Part shown: positions 1 to 11,154 of the stretch, piece by piece
How the letters are laid out: the number at the start of each line of letters is the position of its first letter
Position numbering within the stretch: position 1 is the first letter of the stretch
Assembly (NCBI GenBank): GCA_963971305.1
Contig: OZ020303.1
Location: 18,225,184-18,289,183, forward strand
DNA from: Arcuatula senhousia
Taxonomy: Eukaryota; Mollusca; Bivalvia; Mytilida; Mytilidae
Direction of reading: 5' to 3'
Length of the DNA: 64,000 nucleotides
The notes under the pieces: model-generated
The model's input: the letters and a program-made list of their open reading frames with translations, nothing else
The model's database searches: none
What the model was told of the DNA's origin: nothing
Program-made: the position numbers and the translations under genes

Positions 1-734
1 ATCATATACGTCAAGTGGTCGCTAATCAGATGCAAATAAACCAAACAATAGAAGCGTAGAAAACTTTAAAATTACATTGTATTATAATGTTTGGCCTTGA
101 CACTTCAGTTACCATTCTTCTAATCCAAAACTACTCCATAACCACTCAATGGGCTTTAAAAGCTTTTCAAAATCAGTATTAAATTTCAAAGTCAGTATAC
201 CGTGACTGCAGGAGCATACAGATAAAATTCTCTTGGAATTCATCTATACTGATGCTATTGCAACTGCATAACAAATTTCAATAGTGTACCATAACTTGTT
301 CACATAGAACAGATTTTAGAAAAAAAACTTTAACAATTTTTGAAGCCTTCAATGCCGCCACAGGAATCACCATAACTAAGTCATTAAGAGTGTACCTAAA
401 AAGATTTCAATTGGTTAAAATACATCATTTATACTCGGTTAACACACACACAAAAACATCAAATAAAAGTTCACCTCGCTAGCAGTATATAAATGTGTCT
501 GTACCAAAACAGTTACAGGAACTTATCAAATAATTTGTCTAGTCCGATTCTAGAACCTACCACCTTTAAAAAATGCCAGAGGAAATTAAAATAAATTTAA
601 ACTGTGTCACTCAAACACAAACTAACAACCAGCAATTTGAAGACGTGAAATCCAAGAAAAAATATTGCTTTCTTACAACAGACAATTATTTCAGTTTTCA
701 GGCCAGATATCAAGTTTTAGCAAGCTTAAATCTT
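1..734. other. Unannotated AT-rich stretch
   Basis: I see no gene, RNA or repeat that I can name here. The short open frames have no codon structure or recognisable motif. The stretch is AT-rich like the rest of the window and is probably intron or intergenic DNA. Confidence 0.5.
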
Positions 735-965
735 GGACAGACATTTATTTGTGTGTGTTTGTTTGTGTGTTGGTGTAAAACGCCCTTTATCGATGCACCT
801 GGCCAGGCCATGTAGGGTGGTCAGTTTTAATGGTGGAGAAAACCGAAGTACCCGAAGGAAACCACCGACCTTGGGCAGGTAACTGACAAACCTAATCACA
901 TACAGTTGGAGAAGGCCCTTTTTGTTAAATATAAACGGGACACGAACACCAGCTGAGAGGTGGAC
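735..965 (+). repeat. Dispersed repeat fragment with GGAGAAAACCGAAGTACCCG core
   Basis: A GT-rich lead (about 750-775) is followed by a GC-richer block with the core GGAGAAAACCGAAGTACCCG and then AAACCACCGACCTT. From memory this core recurs in many invertebrate genomes as part of short interspersed repeats. No target duplication or tail is visible, so family and limits are uncertain. Confidence 0.35.
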
Positions 966-1448
966 ATTTATTCGGAAAAGAATTTACAAATGTAAGATCA
1001 GGATACACAGCATAACGTTCTTTAGTAAACCGTACTAGTTTATAGGCTTGATTGGTTTTATCCCGAGCTCATAAGTACTTGGTTTTGAAAAGGTCATATA
1101 TGAAAAAAGGATTTCATTATATGGATATGTAATTTAAAGGATTTTACTTAGAAATTTTACTTTGCTTTTACCTTAATTTAAATTTTTCGTTTCGATTGGT
1201 TTCGTTTAAAATTAGCTATTCGCATCATTTATAATTCGCTGTCACTTTGTTATAAAGTATATTTTGAACAGATCTCTCTACATCCCATTTAATAATGTAT
1301 TTATTTTTTTAAAACCTTTTATTTGGATGTCTCAATGTCTCGAACTCCACTTTACTACCCTACTAATATAATTCAATTCAATAGAGGTATTCCTCTAAAA
1401 AAAATCGTAATTGTGCCTAGCTTCAAACAATTTGTACTATTGACTTAC

Positions 1449-1493
1449 CTCGTACTTCCGGCATGGTGGGGTGATGACAATGTTGACATACGC
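1449..1493 (-). CDS. Candidate 45-bp internal exon of an unidentified host gene
   Basis: Read on the minus strand, a pyrimidine-rich acceptor (TTTCTTTTCAG) is followed by 45 bp that are clearly GC-richer than the flanks, then a textbook donor, GAG|GTAAGTCA. All three frames are open across the exon; the zero-phase reading is AYVNIVITPPCRKYE. The two strong splice signals around a 45-nt block (15 codons, symmetric) are the evidence. I do not recognise the product. It may belong to the same minus-strand gene as the exon at 44315-44413, but that is inference, since over 40 kb of repeat-rich DNA separates them. Confidence 0.5.
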
Positions 1494-2617
1494 CTGAAAA
1501 GAAAGAAACACATTTATATATGTAAGTAAAGATCTATAACGCATGTTTTAAGCATTACGTTCTACATGTTTCAACATCTGTTATGCTTTGGTATTGATTT
1601 TGAGAAGGCATTCATATTACATTATAAGAACGATAATGCAAAGGCATTTATATCACATTCTAAGAAAGATAATGCAAAGCTCCTTATAAGTAAACGGCAT
1701 CCAATAAGTTAAATCACAAACCTATCTACGAGAAGACATATACTAGTAGTTCTTAACGTGGTCTTAGAAAAGACCTGTTGATCTTTCACGATGGATTTAT
1801 TAGTAAAATACAGCGACAGGGGCAAAAAGGCCTAAAATTTTTTTTTTTACTACGAGTGCAAGCACAGCACGAATACTAAAACATAGACGCCATCACTTAG
1901 ACAAAAAAAAAATACTTCACTTGTTAATGAGTTTTCGAATAGCTGGAAAAGAAGTATTGCAACCCTGCCATGGATAATTATGCGAAAACCTATCATAAAA
2001 CAGCAAGTTCTTTGTGGCATCTTTTTAATAATAAAGAAATTAAAGTGTATCACCAGTGTAAAAAATGTTTGCACTTTTCGATTAATGGTGACCGAGATGT
2101 GATTAACCTGGTCCAAGCTTAGCATTTCAAATCAGTAAACTTTTTAGAATCTATAATTGTAAATGAAAAACTCTTTGTGGTTGTATGAAAAGGAATTTCT
2201 ACAGATCACTTTAAAAAAACAGCCCATTTTGGTCATTTCTGAAGCCATTTGATGCTGGCATAAAACTAGTCAACAACTAGAAGTGGCATTGCTTCATGTT
2301 TGAATATTGCTGTATACAAGGGCATGCATTGCTGTTATATGTTTTACCATAACATAGGTCTTTATATGTGCAATGTTAATCACCGATCATGATCATCGAG
2401 GTTTTGTGGTCAACATTACTAGGAATAAGTTTAAAAAAATAGAAATTGACGGACAGTGTGGTCTATTCCAAACAGCATCGGATAGATTTGCTCGACAGAA
2501 TCAATCAACGTCAACATTCAAGCTTACATAAAGAATGAAGTGCATTCAAAACAAACTTCAATTCTAATGCATGTTGGTCCAATTTTTCGAAAAGTACAAT
2601 AAAAATAAAAATGATGT
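1494..2617. other. Unannotated stretch with a small two-unit duplication
   Basis: No gene is recognised. Around 1605-1680 a roughly 36-bp unit (GGCATTYATATYACATT followed by an A-rich part ending GATAATGCAAA) occurs twice in tandem with a few differences. The rest is plain AT-rich sequence. Confidence 0.5.
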
Positions 2618-2621
2618 TTAA

Positions 2622-3390
2622 GGATATATTCTGGTCAGGTTTCAGTCTCGTTGAAATCTCGTTTGGAAATAACTTTGTAATCATTCAAAATTTATGAATA
2701 ATAGCGATGAATTTCAAAAATATATGAATATCATAAAATTGTGTATAAAAAGTATGAAATTTTAACAAGAAGTTTTGGAGTAATCGCTTTTTAAAAAAAT
2801 TATGCCCTAAATTGCTGGTGAATTCAGGTAAGATTTTCTGAAAATAGGGGTTGGGGTGGAAAAAGTCATTCCATGAAAAAATATTCACTAGTCATTCATT
2901 TTTGCTTCTTAAAACATTTGATTAGATATTTTCACCAAAAAAAACAAACAAAACAAATGAAGTTTTAACCATCAGCTGCAAAAAAATCGAGAAAATCAGC
3001 ATTTTTAGGGAAATTCGGAACAGCCTAAAGTGCCCCTAAAATACATGAAAATGGGACAAAACTTTCTTATACCAACACGTACATATGATTTTTTTTTAGT
3101 TTGAAATATTCATTTTTACCAGATACAACTTATCAGAAAGTATAAGAAAAAGTTAAATACTTTGAGTTGATTTTTTTAAATGAAAACAATCAAAATTTGC
3201 GAAAAAAATGGCAAAAATGAACAAAATCGTCAATATTGGTCATCTTTAAATGTCTGTAGCAAAGAAAAATGCACAGCAACCTATGAATTTTTCTTCATTA
3301 ATTGCCTTTGTACGGTCAAAACATTGCAAAAATCAAGACTAGAAAAAAAGTTTAATACTTTAAAATTTGGCTCCTGACCAGAGAACATCC
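2622..3390. mobile_element. 769-bp non-coding TIR element flanked by TTAA
   Basis: The left end GGATATATTCTGGTCAGG is matched in inverse orientation by the right end CCTGACCAGAGAACATCC, an imperfect TIR of about 18 bp. Both sides are bordered by TTAA (2618-2621 and 3391-3394). TTAA target duplications are typical of piggyBac and Kolobok DNA transposons. The interior is AT-rich with no long ORF, so this would be a MITE-like non-autonomous copy. The superfamily cannot be decided from the ends alone. Confidence 0.6.
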
Positions 3391-3414
3391 TTAACATATC
3401 AAAACATCAAAGCA

Positions 3415-3735
3415 TTGCTGATACGAAAGCCTGACCATTGCCCATAGTGGACCAACGTGTGTGGAGAGTGCAGCGCTTCATGCACGTAAATAATCATTTT
3501 GTGGACTGCAAAGAGGTGCACGTACCACATATATAGACGAAACTTTCAACCCCTACTCACTTCTCCCCTTTTCCAGCGGTATACAAAATTTACATTTCCT
3601 TTGTTTCCCACCCACCCTTATTTTTCTCATCATCATTTTTTATGTTCATTTTATCATCCTCTTCATGTTCATCGCCATAGTGTTTACACCTTCTCACTCA
3701 CTTACTCACTATACTTATGAAGCAGGATAAGACTC
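3415..3735 (+). repeat. SINE-like repeat, 3' part
   Basis: This matches the complete copy at 29089-29578 from its middle (CCATAGTGGACCAACGTGTG) to the tail. The tail ends in repeated ACTCACTCACTTACTCACT. The 5' head found in the complete copy is missing. Orientation is plus by the microsatellite-like tail. Confidence 0.6.
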
Positions 3736-3746
3736 TTTTTTTTTTC

Positions 3747-4341
3747 AAAGGACAAGGTATGATAAGGGCCTAATTTTGCCCCCAAATTTTGAAATATCAA
3801 AATGAGCTAAAAGTATGTGATATATACTTTAAATTAGTTAAACTTCACTATATCAGCATGATTTTTGTTTAAAGTCGTCCATTATGCTGTTAAAATAGTT
3901 ACCCAATGTGTCTTGAAAATTGTGATTTGGTGAAAAACTGTAAAAAAAACCTGCAATTTTAAAGTAGTTTTCAGAAAATTTATTTACGAGCCACACACAG
4001 TACCACTACAATAATGGGGGTCAATAATGTATGTCAATAATTATTTTTATTATAGGAACAAACCACAAATATCTTTGTGGTACTCCGTGTGGCTCATTGT
4101 TTAAATTGCCAAAAACTACTCAAAATTTGCATGATTTTAACACTTTTTCACAAAATGCCACTTTCACATAATTTGATGACGTCACTGTGACTTAATAAAC
4201 GGGATTTAGTAAAATAAATGTTATTAACAATTCCTTGTTCATCTAAGAACTGATCTAGAATAGTTTAATTAAGCTCAGTTCAATTATTTTTTTTAAATGG
4301 TTTAGGGGGCCAAATTAAGCACTTATCATATCTTGTCCTTT
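3747..4341. mobile_element. 595-bp TIR/fold-back MITE
   Basis: The left end AAAGGACAAGGTATGATAAG is mirrored by the right end, whose reverse complement reads AAAGGACAAGATATGATAAG. Similarity continues into a GGGGGC-containing second block on both sides, so the TIR is near 40 bp. Inner parts also pair: the GAGCCACACACAGTACCAC stretch near 3990 and GTGGTACTCCGTGTGGCTC near 4078-4096. No ORF is present. A 2-bp TC flanks both ends, but a duplication that short cannot be trusted. Confidence 0.6.
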
Positions 4342-5069
4342 TCGTTGGTGTCGTAATTGTAGTTAAACCCACAATTTCTTTTAAAATTTTCACCCAAGAT
4401 GTATCGCTTATTTTCTTTCTATGTGTTAGTGTCTTTTTTCACATTATCAACTTCACGATTCTTTTTGGTTATTTGGTAAAAATACGTAACTTTCTGAAAA
4501 AAAGTTTTAAATCGTTTTCTCTGATCTTTTAATTCTAAATATTATCAAACTGTACAAAGTATTGTATCACTTTATAAAAAAAAAAGATAAAAAAAAAGAC
4601 AAACAAAAACAAACAGCTAAAATCTCAATACTTTCTTAGTCATCATGGCTTTTAAGCCAATGTGTTAGCCCTACTCAAGTATATGATTATTTTTAAAGTA
4701 CTAGTTTTTAGATTAAGCTTATTTTAGTAAGGCTATTTTCTTTTTCATGAATTCACTTTTTCGTATATTCCTTTGCCAACCTAAAATTAAGAAATACAAG
4801 AGCCAGTTGTGACTTTTTGTACAGTTACTTCTGAGGTTATTCCTCTTGATACAGATTGAAAAAATATCTGATCATGCGGATAATCTCAAACTTTTCACAT
4901 GGTAAAACTGCCGGAGACTTTGCTACTAAGCCTTTTAAGTAGACAAGACAAAGTTGAGCATACCTCTGAAATATTAAAAGCAATCGATAACAAACCATTT
5001 AGGCATCAATGTCATCAACTGGTATTTGAATTGACAAATAGCGACTAAGGTGTATATCTTAGATTGCTG
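4342..5069. other. Unannotated AT-rich stretch
   Basis: I see no exon signals with coding content and no repeat that I can match elsewhere in the window, apart from an A-rich run near 4578-4620. Confidence 0.45.
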
Positions 5070-5360
5070 AATAGGGACGTCCTTTTGTTCAGGAGTTGTC
5101 AAGAGCATACATAATATTGAAAACCTGACCACTGACCAGAATGCTTCGCATTTTTTGTTGTTGACCGCCATGGATGCACAACATAGGCTAGATTTTCCGC
5201 CCTTGTCCACATCTCCCCTTTTTTGAAATTTACGGTTCCTTTGTTTCCTACTTTTCCAACCTCAATTTTTTTTTATCATTTGATGTTCATTTCATTATCT
5301 TTCTTTTATAACCTATATCGTTTTCACAAGGTGTAAATCGTCAACTCACTTGCTTTCCAA
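5070..5360 (+). repeat. SINE-like repeat, decayed 3' part
   Basis: Blocks ACCTGACCACTGACCAGAAT, GACCGCCATGGATGCACAAC, CCTTTGTTTCC and TGATGTTCATTTCATTATC follow the same order as in the complete copy at 29089-29578. The copy ends in a degraded CAACTCACTTGC tail. It is 5'-truncated and diverged. Confidence 0.5.
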
Positions 5361-6680
5361 TTTAGTCAAACAATGGGGCAATTCACAGTTCTGATAATCG
5401 GTTTGTAATTCATTGTCAAGTTATGTCGCTTGCTCAATTTTAATGTAAACACGGTGCCATTTTAGAACAAACCGAATTCAAGCATAATGATATTTTTCCC
5501 GCTGTTTTTATGGTTTAAAATCTTCGCGACATTTTAGAAACGTTTTAATCATTCATGGTAAAATGAGATTTTAATGCAAACGAAAATGCATATACATGCA
5601 CAAGTTCTTTTCCATATATAAAATGTTTGCCCTGATGACCAAAACGTTTAAGGTATAAATAAAAAATGAAACAGAGAGAGAGAGAGAGAAAAAAACGTTG
5701 ATTGCATTTGGATTTTACCATATATATTATAAACTCAAATAGAAATTCAAAATAAAGCTAAGAGCTATATGTATTTTTGTTTATTATTTATCAAAGCTTA
5801 CGATGGCAGTGTTTTACAATAATCCCAAGACTAGTTAAATATTAAAACACGAATTTTAATAATTTGTATGTTTCAAATTTATGTCGAATCAGTTTTCGGA
5901 AAGTCATTTTTTCTCCAAAACGCTCGAAATTTAGCAAATGATCACATGTTTCTTATTTTTTCATATTTTGTTTTGTGGCTTTATCCTATCAAAATCATGA
6001 TTGATTTAGTTCACTTATAGAAATTGCAAACAAACAAAAACCGACATGAACTCAATAAAAGAATTAAAAAAAAAAATCCTGAATTCTTGTCTTGTTGAAA
6101 ATGAAAATCGTAGTTGAGGAAGACCAAAGGAAACATAGCAGGGGTCCGTAGGAAACATGATGAAGGAGAGAAGGGAATCAAAATTCGTTTAAGAAAAAAA
6201 TCCCGTTTTTTCGGGAAAACCTTTCTTTTAACAGTTTATATAGGATGGGTATATTGAATTTTATTTTCATTTAACACGAACATAATGTTCTAGAAACATT
6301 GATCCAAGATTAAATGAATCAAGATTGAAATATGAGAACAGGTAAAATGTCACTTTATATATATTTTTTCCTGGAAATATGGATTAACTTGGCATTTTCC
6401 TAAACAGACATCGATTTTCTGGATATTAGACTTTTATCCTCGTTAGTTCACTGAAAATTATTAAACATATACTACAGCGTAGTAAAGCAATCTGCTTTTC
6501 ATGTTCTGATTTGATTAAGTAAGCTTCAGGTCAAAATAATGATAAAGTTGAGTATTTCAGCTATTTTTAGTGGTTACGTCATTTTTTATTGCAGACTTTG
6601 AAATATTACATATATTAAATATCAAAACGAAATCGAATACGCAATATATAATTCTGTTACTACCGTTGGGGAAAAACAGT
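5361..6680. other. Unannotated AT-rich stretch
   Basis: I recognise no gene. A short AG dinucleotide run (GAGAGAGAGAGAGAG) lies near 5673-5690. The stretch ends at the microsatellite tail of the next LINE copy. Confidence 0.45.
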
Positions 6681-6682
6681 AT

Positions 6683-7855
6683 TTTTAATTCAATTCAATT
6701 CAATTCAATTCAATCTTTATTGTCATATAAACTATATATATAGTTTGTGACAGTATAACATAGACATAAACAGACATACATACAAATACACATGTAACAA
6801 GTTGAAAAAAAATATATATATACATTATGAAGCAAATGTTTAAGGTTCCCCTGTCCTCAGTTCTATAGACTTTTTAATAAAGGATCCTAATTTATTTACC
6901 TCTGTTGGTGTTGATGGGTTTAATATGTATATAATTTTTTTTCACTGATGTTTAGGTCTTTAAAAAAGCTATTAAAAGAAAGAAACTCAAAATATTCTTT
7001 TCTTAAGTTTGAATTAATATTACAGTGTAATAAAAAGTGGATCTCATCATCTAATAATTTACATTTTTGGCAAAGTCTTTCTTCCCTGGGTATTTTAAAA
7101 TGCCTTCCCCTTTCAATTAACAATACATGATCACTTATTCTTAATTTAGTGATTAACCTCCTAAATTCAAAATCTGAAATGGATAAATAAGGTTTAGTTA
7201 GAAAGTTAATATTTAGTTTTTTATAGAAAAAAAGTTAGCTTTTTTCATCTATACTGTTTAATTTATCTTTAAAAAGTTTTATGTAATATGTATGCATTTG
7301 GCATTTGATGTACTTTTTAATATTGTTTAGACTTTTCTGGTCTCTGCAAACTTTCAGTCTCTCTATATCGATTTTAGATTCTGAAAGGATATCTTTTGCA
7401 TATGAGACCCATGTGTATATGCCACTAGCATCTAAAGATTCTGATAGTTGAAATGATTCTTCTAAAAGAGGGTTTAAATCAGATGTAAATAAACGTGCCA
7501 AGTACATTAATGATTGTACTTTTATATGGCAATCTATTGGAAGTCTACCAAGTTCAGTTCTCACTCCAAAATTTGAGGAATTCTTATTGACACCAAGGAC
7601 ATATTTGCAATATCCTAGGTGTAATCTTTCTAGGTGCATTTTGTCAATGAAATCAAATGGATCTATGTATTTTCCTGAAATCAAAGCTCTTTTTTTTTGC
7701 TTTGAAATATGCTGAATATGAATCTGAGTAAGTTACTTCAGAATTGTAAGTCAAGATAGGCTTTACCATATTATCAAATAGATTATTTGATACATTTACA
7801 GGTAGGTTATTCAAAGAGTTTGTGTAGGATTTAATAGAAAACATAACCTTCCTAG
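6683..7855 (-). mobile_element. LINE fragment: C-terminal part of ORF2 plus 3' UTR
   Basis: Read from about 7855 down to 6683, broken frames encode the C-terminal region typical of CR1/Jockey-group LINE ORF2. The order is a block NLFDNMVKPILTYNSEV, then a helical block with LGVNKNSSNFGVRTELGRLP, then a Cys/His knuckle, LCQKCKLLDDEIHFLLHC. The 3' UTR carries an AATAAA and ends in a (TTGAA)n microsatellite tail (6683-6713 on plus), as in LINEs that end in short tandem repeats. Several frameshifts and the absence of the RT core show a dead, 5'-truncated copy. The clade assignment is inference. Confidence 0.75.
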
Positions 7856-8039
7856 CTTTATTGGTTAGGTCATTTATGCTATGACTGAAGTACTAATGCA
7901 AACCCCCAAAGATTAATGTATTTACAGACATAAGTTAAATCTAGTTAAAACTGACAACCGTTCAATACTGCGTTTTCCAATTCCAGTTTAAATTTGCCTC
8001 TCAGCTTATGACCATTAAAACATGGTCATTGAAACTGTA

Positions 8040-8140
8040 CGGTGTTTTTTTGGTTTTTTTTATTGTTTTTTGTGTGTGTGTGGTTTTTTTATGTTTTTTT
8101 TTGTGTTTATTTGTTTGTTTTCTTTTTTTTAGTCGTTTAA
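8040..8140. repeat. T/G-rich low-complexity tract
   Basis: The plus strand is almost only T and G over about 100 bp (runs of T with GTGTGTGTG and TTTGTTTG). It separates two LINE remnants. Hydrophobic ORFs over it are artefacts of base composition. Confidence 0.7.
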
Positions 8141-8159
8141 GAATTCATGCATATTTGAT

Positions 8160-9165
8160 ATTCATTTATTACTATATATATCTTTATTCTCTAAAACCAA
8201 AATACAATGGTACAGAGATAGTTTGCACTAAACAGAAACATTATGATACAATATATGAATTAACTATACATTAAAGTAACATACATAATGAGGTACACAT
8301 ATATATAAACAAAGTCTTACCCCGGAGATTCTATCTTTTTGTTGATAATCCTAATAAATTTGCAAAGATTATTGAGGTCTGGAAGATGTTTACTGTTCAT
8401 AAGTTCATGAAATTTTAGAATATTTGGTCTATGTCTACATTTTACCCCCAATAAACGACTCCTGTCAATATCAAATGCTCGACATGAAAAAATATAGTGA
8501 TATTCGTCCCCAATATCTTGTGAATTACATAATAAACATTTACGATCTTCTCTGGCTATATTTTGCCATCTACCAGTCTCAATAGGATACTTATGGTTCA
8601 TAATTCTAAATCTACATAATGTTACTATATTTTTATCGTCAAGTAGGTCAAAATAATGTTCGAATTCTAGTTTATCTTTATAAATTCTGTAATTTAAAGA
8701 CTTTGGTGACTCTTGCATACCAGCATTCCACGTTTGTTGGAACTGGTCCATAAAATTTGGCTTTACTAAACTATACAATCAATTTATACTCACAAATTGT
8801 TGAGTTATAAAAACATTTGATAAACCACATTCATCAAAAATAGATTTAACATATTTCAGCCATGATATATTATCAGCATATTTCGTTAAAGAAAGATGAT
8901 ATAATATTGCAGGCAGCTTATCTTGTTTACCATTAACTAATTTTGCCCAGTACTTTACAGTTCTAAGCTTGATACGCAAGTCTAAAGAATGCCTTCCCAG
9001 TTCACCGTATAGTCTGGTGTAGACTTCTTTACATTTAATAATAATTTGCAGAACTTCAAATGTACTCGTTCTATAATGGAATTATTACCAGCACCCAATA
9101 CTTCGCAGCCGTATAAAAGAATAGGTTGAATAGCTTGGTCAAATAGATCTAACTGTGACTAGGAT
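8160..9165 (-). mobile_element. LINE fragment: C-terminal part of ORF2 plus 3' UTR
   Basis: From 9165 downward the minus strand encodes FDQAIQPILLYGCEVLGAG, then after one frameshift KKSTPDYTVYGELGRHSLD, then a long open stretch to a stop at 8317. Near the C-terminus there is a knuckle-like motif, CLLCNSQDIGDEYHYIFSC. An AATAAA lies in the trailing sequence near 8170. This is the C-terminal end of a LINE ORF2 with the reverse transcriptase core missing. It is related to, but clearly diverged from, the copy at 6683-7855. Confidence 0.75.
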
Positions 9166-9182
9166 ACAAACGAAAGTATACT

Positions 9183-9625
9183 CGTGCGGGTTCCGGGTGG
9201 CCAATATAGGCCCGCAGCAGCGCTAATCTTTTAGGTAAAAGTCTTCTAAAGAGCGCTCAGAAACCTGACATCGGGCCAAATAGCTCTGCCCACAAAGCGA
9301 CTGGGATGTGTGCCCCAGGTGGTTAAATGGGGCAGCCCTTTCATAATGAATGCCGGGGTCTTCAGTCTATAATGCAGAAAACCTTACCGCAAACCAAAGT
9401 GGTGCACCGTGTTTGGATAAAATGTCACGTTCCTCGCACATAAAAGAACCCTGTTGCTGGTCTTGGTATAAGAGAAGGACCCGTAGGATCCCGATGCAAG
9501 AGACAAAATTTCTATTGTGTCCTCTTTTCCTCCATTATTGTATCACCCCTTTCATGTTCTTCTCCCGGATATAGCCGAAATCGTGCTGCTTGGGAGTAAA
9601 GTAATAACTAACTAACTAACTACCT
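9183..9625 (+). repeat. SINE-like repeat, head-containing variant
   Basis: The head CGGGTTCCGGGTGGCCAATA is followed by TAGGCCCGCAGCAG, shared with the copy at 29089. The body differs after about 100 bp. The 3' part (CCCTTTCATGTTCTTCTCCC then GGATATAGCCGAAAT) is shared with the fragment at 28150-28275. The copy ends in a (TAAC)n tail. A conserved head, variable body and simple-repeat tail are typical of a SINE family with subfamilies. I cannot make out a convincing tRNA-type A/B box pair. Confidence 0.6.
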
Positions 9626-9964
9626 TAATCAAACGAAAGTAATAGAGAAGTTCAGAAGAGACAAAAATTATTAAATTCATCTTTGCTTCACATTGATGGA
9701 ATATGGCTAAAGTTACAATTTTGGTGAAAATAAAGAAATGCCTCAACCAAAAAGGCTATGTGATTTTTTCTATTTTTTTTCAAGTTTTGCTTCAATAATG
9801 CTGTAGGAAGCTTGGATAAAAATCGGCCATTTTATTCGAACTCTAAACAAAAGACCTTAGTACCGTCCGATTACTAGCGGTAGACTTTAAACAATGAAGT
9901 CATTCACAGAATCATATCGTGCATAACTGATCGTTTTGATGTTTTTTTTGTATTCTCATTAATA

Positions 9965-10545
9965 ACACAATAAGAGTCAGCGACCACAAATTAAATATAG
10001 AATTAGGAAGATACAGAAATATTAAAAGAGAAAATAGACTATGCTCAGTATGTGAAGTTGTTGAAAATGAATATCATTTTCTTCTGTATTGTAACATTAA
10101 TAAACAATTAAGACAAACTATGTTTAATAAATTAAATTTAAATCAAAACATCGACTTAAATAATAAAATTATACATATGCAACGAATTTTGAATCCCGTT
10201 ATAGAACTGATTCCAATTGTATGCGACTTTATAATGCAGTCACTGGTACTACGAAAATAGGGTCCACATTGGTCAAAGTGTCCTCAAAACAATAACTCCA
10301 TATGTTAATGTTCTGTATACTCTGTTGTTTTCAGTATATGTTTTGTATTTTATGTGGATGACATGTGTTTATACTGATGAAGGACATACGAATGTCCGAA
10401 ATATTTATAATCTTTAAATTATTTAACATCAATTGGTAATGTTAAGTACATTTTCTAGACCCTATTGTTTTGTATTTTACATGTTTTTGTTTTTGCTTTG
10501 ACCCATATGGGTGTATTTTGCAAATAAAAGAAAAGATCAAAAGAT
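9965..10545 (+). mobile_element. LINE fragment: ORF2 C-terminus and 3' UTR
   Basis: About 95 codons are open on the plus strand from about 9970 to a stop at 10258. They include a Cys/His knuckle, LCSVCEVVENEYHFLLYC, equivalent to those in the two LINE copies just upstream. The 3' UTR runs to an AATAAAAG followed by AAAGAT repeats near 10540. It contains the hammerhead-like segment listed separately at 10374-10401. The copy is 5'-truncated. Confidence 0.65.
10374..10401 (+). ncRNA. Hammerhead-ribozyme-like core (CTGATGA / stem / GAAA)
   Basis: CTGATGA is followed by one extra A, then GGACAT, loop ACGA, ATGTCC, then GAAA. A 6-bp perfect stem between CTGATGA and GAAA is the conserved arrangement of hammerhead core plus helix II. 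The extra A before the stem departs from the consensus. I could not find a convincing partner for the other two helices or a clear UH cleavage site. It may therefore be an inactive relic or a chance element in the 3' UTR of the LINE. Confidence 0.3.
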
Positions 10546-10599
10546 AAAAAGATATATTGACATTTTCCGCAATGATGTAAAAAAATAAAATGCTCATCA

Positions 10600-11115
10600 A
10601 TATGTTTGTCCTTTTAGTTCAAGAATAATCAAAAGTAAATCTGTATAATGAAGTCTTAAAACAAAAGTTGAGTAATTTAATCTTTTCGTGGTAAAGAAGC
10701 GTAGAACACAAAAAGGGACCAATACAGTTATGAAAGAAGCGAAGAGGCACCAATGGGGGCATTCTAGTGCCAAAAGTCCGAAAGGGCAACGACGAAACCG
10801 GTAAACACTAACAATAACAGCACGAAGAAACACAAAACACATAATTAGCCGAACCGAAATCAACAGCGCGAACTCAAGTCGTAACAGGAGTAAACTCAGG
10901 TGCTCCGGAAGAGTAAGCGGTTCCTACCTGCTTATAGCACACCCGTCGTGTCGCTAATTTCCAAATCAGTGTTTCAAATGTCTAATCCGGTAAAGGAAGA
11001 CAAAACAATTTTTTACGACAAACAAACATCTGCACTCATTTGAGAGATGGAAATCCCACCATATTGTCTACGAGTGCAAGGTGTCCACCGTTAAATTTCT
11101 CGAGTGAGCAACATA
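10600..11115 (-). mobile_element. 3' end of YIDD-type retroelement, inverted copy
   Basis: Read on the minus strand this aligns block by block with 11580-12010: GGGATTTCTATCTCTCAGATG-like sequence, a GACGGGTGTGCTATA block, CTTACTCTTCCGGAGCACCT, CGACTTGAGTTCGCG, then TTGCCCTTTCGGACTTTTGG. It holds only the last codons of the RT ORF, already frameshifted, plus the trailing region. It is truncated at about 11115, 40 bp from the truncated 5' end of the plus-strand copy, so the two copies face away from a shared truncation point. Confidence 0.75.
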
Positions 11116-11154
11116 AAACATAAACACGGGGCTCGTTCCCGGCATTTGGGGTCG

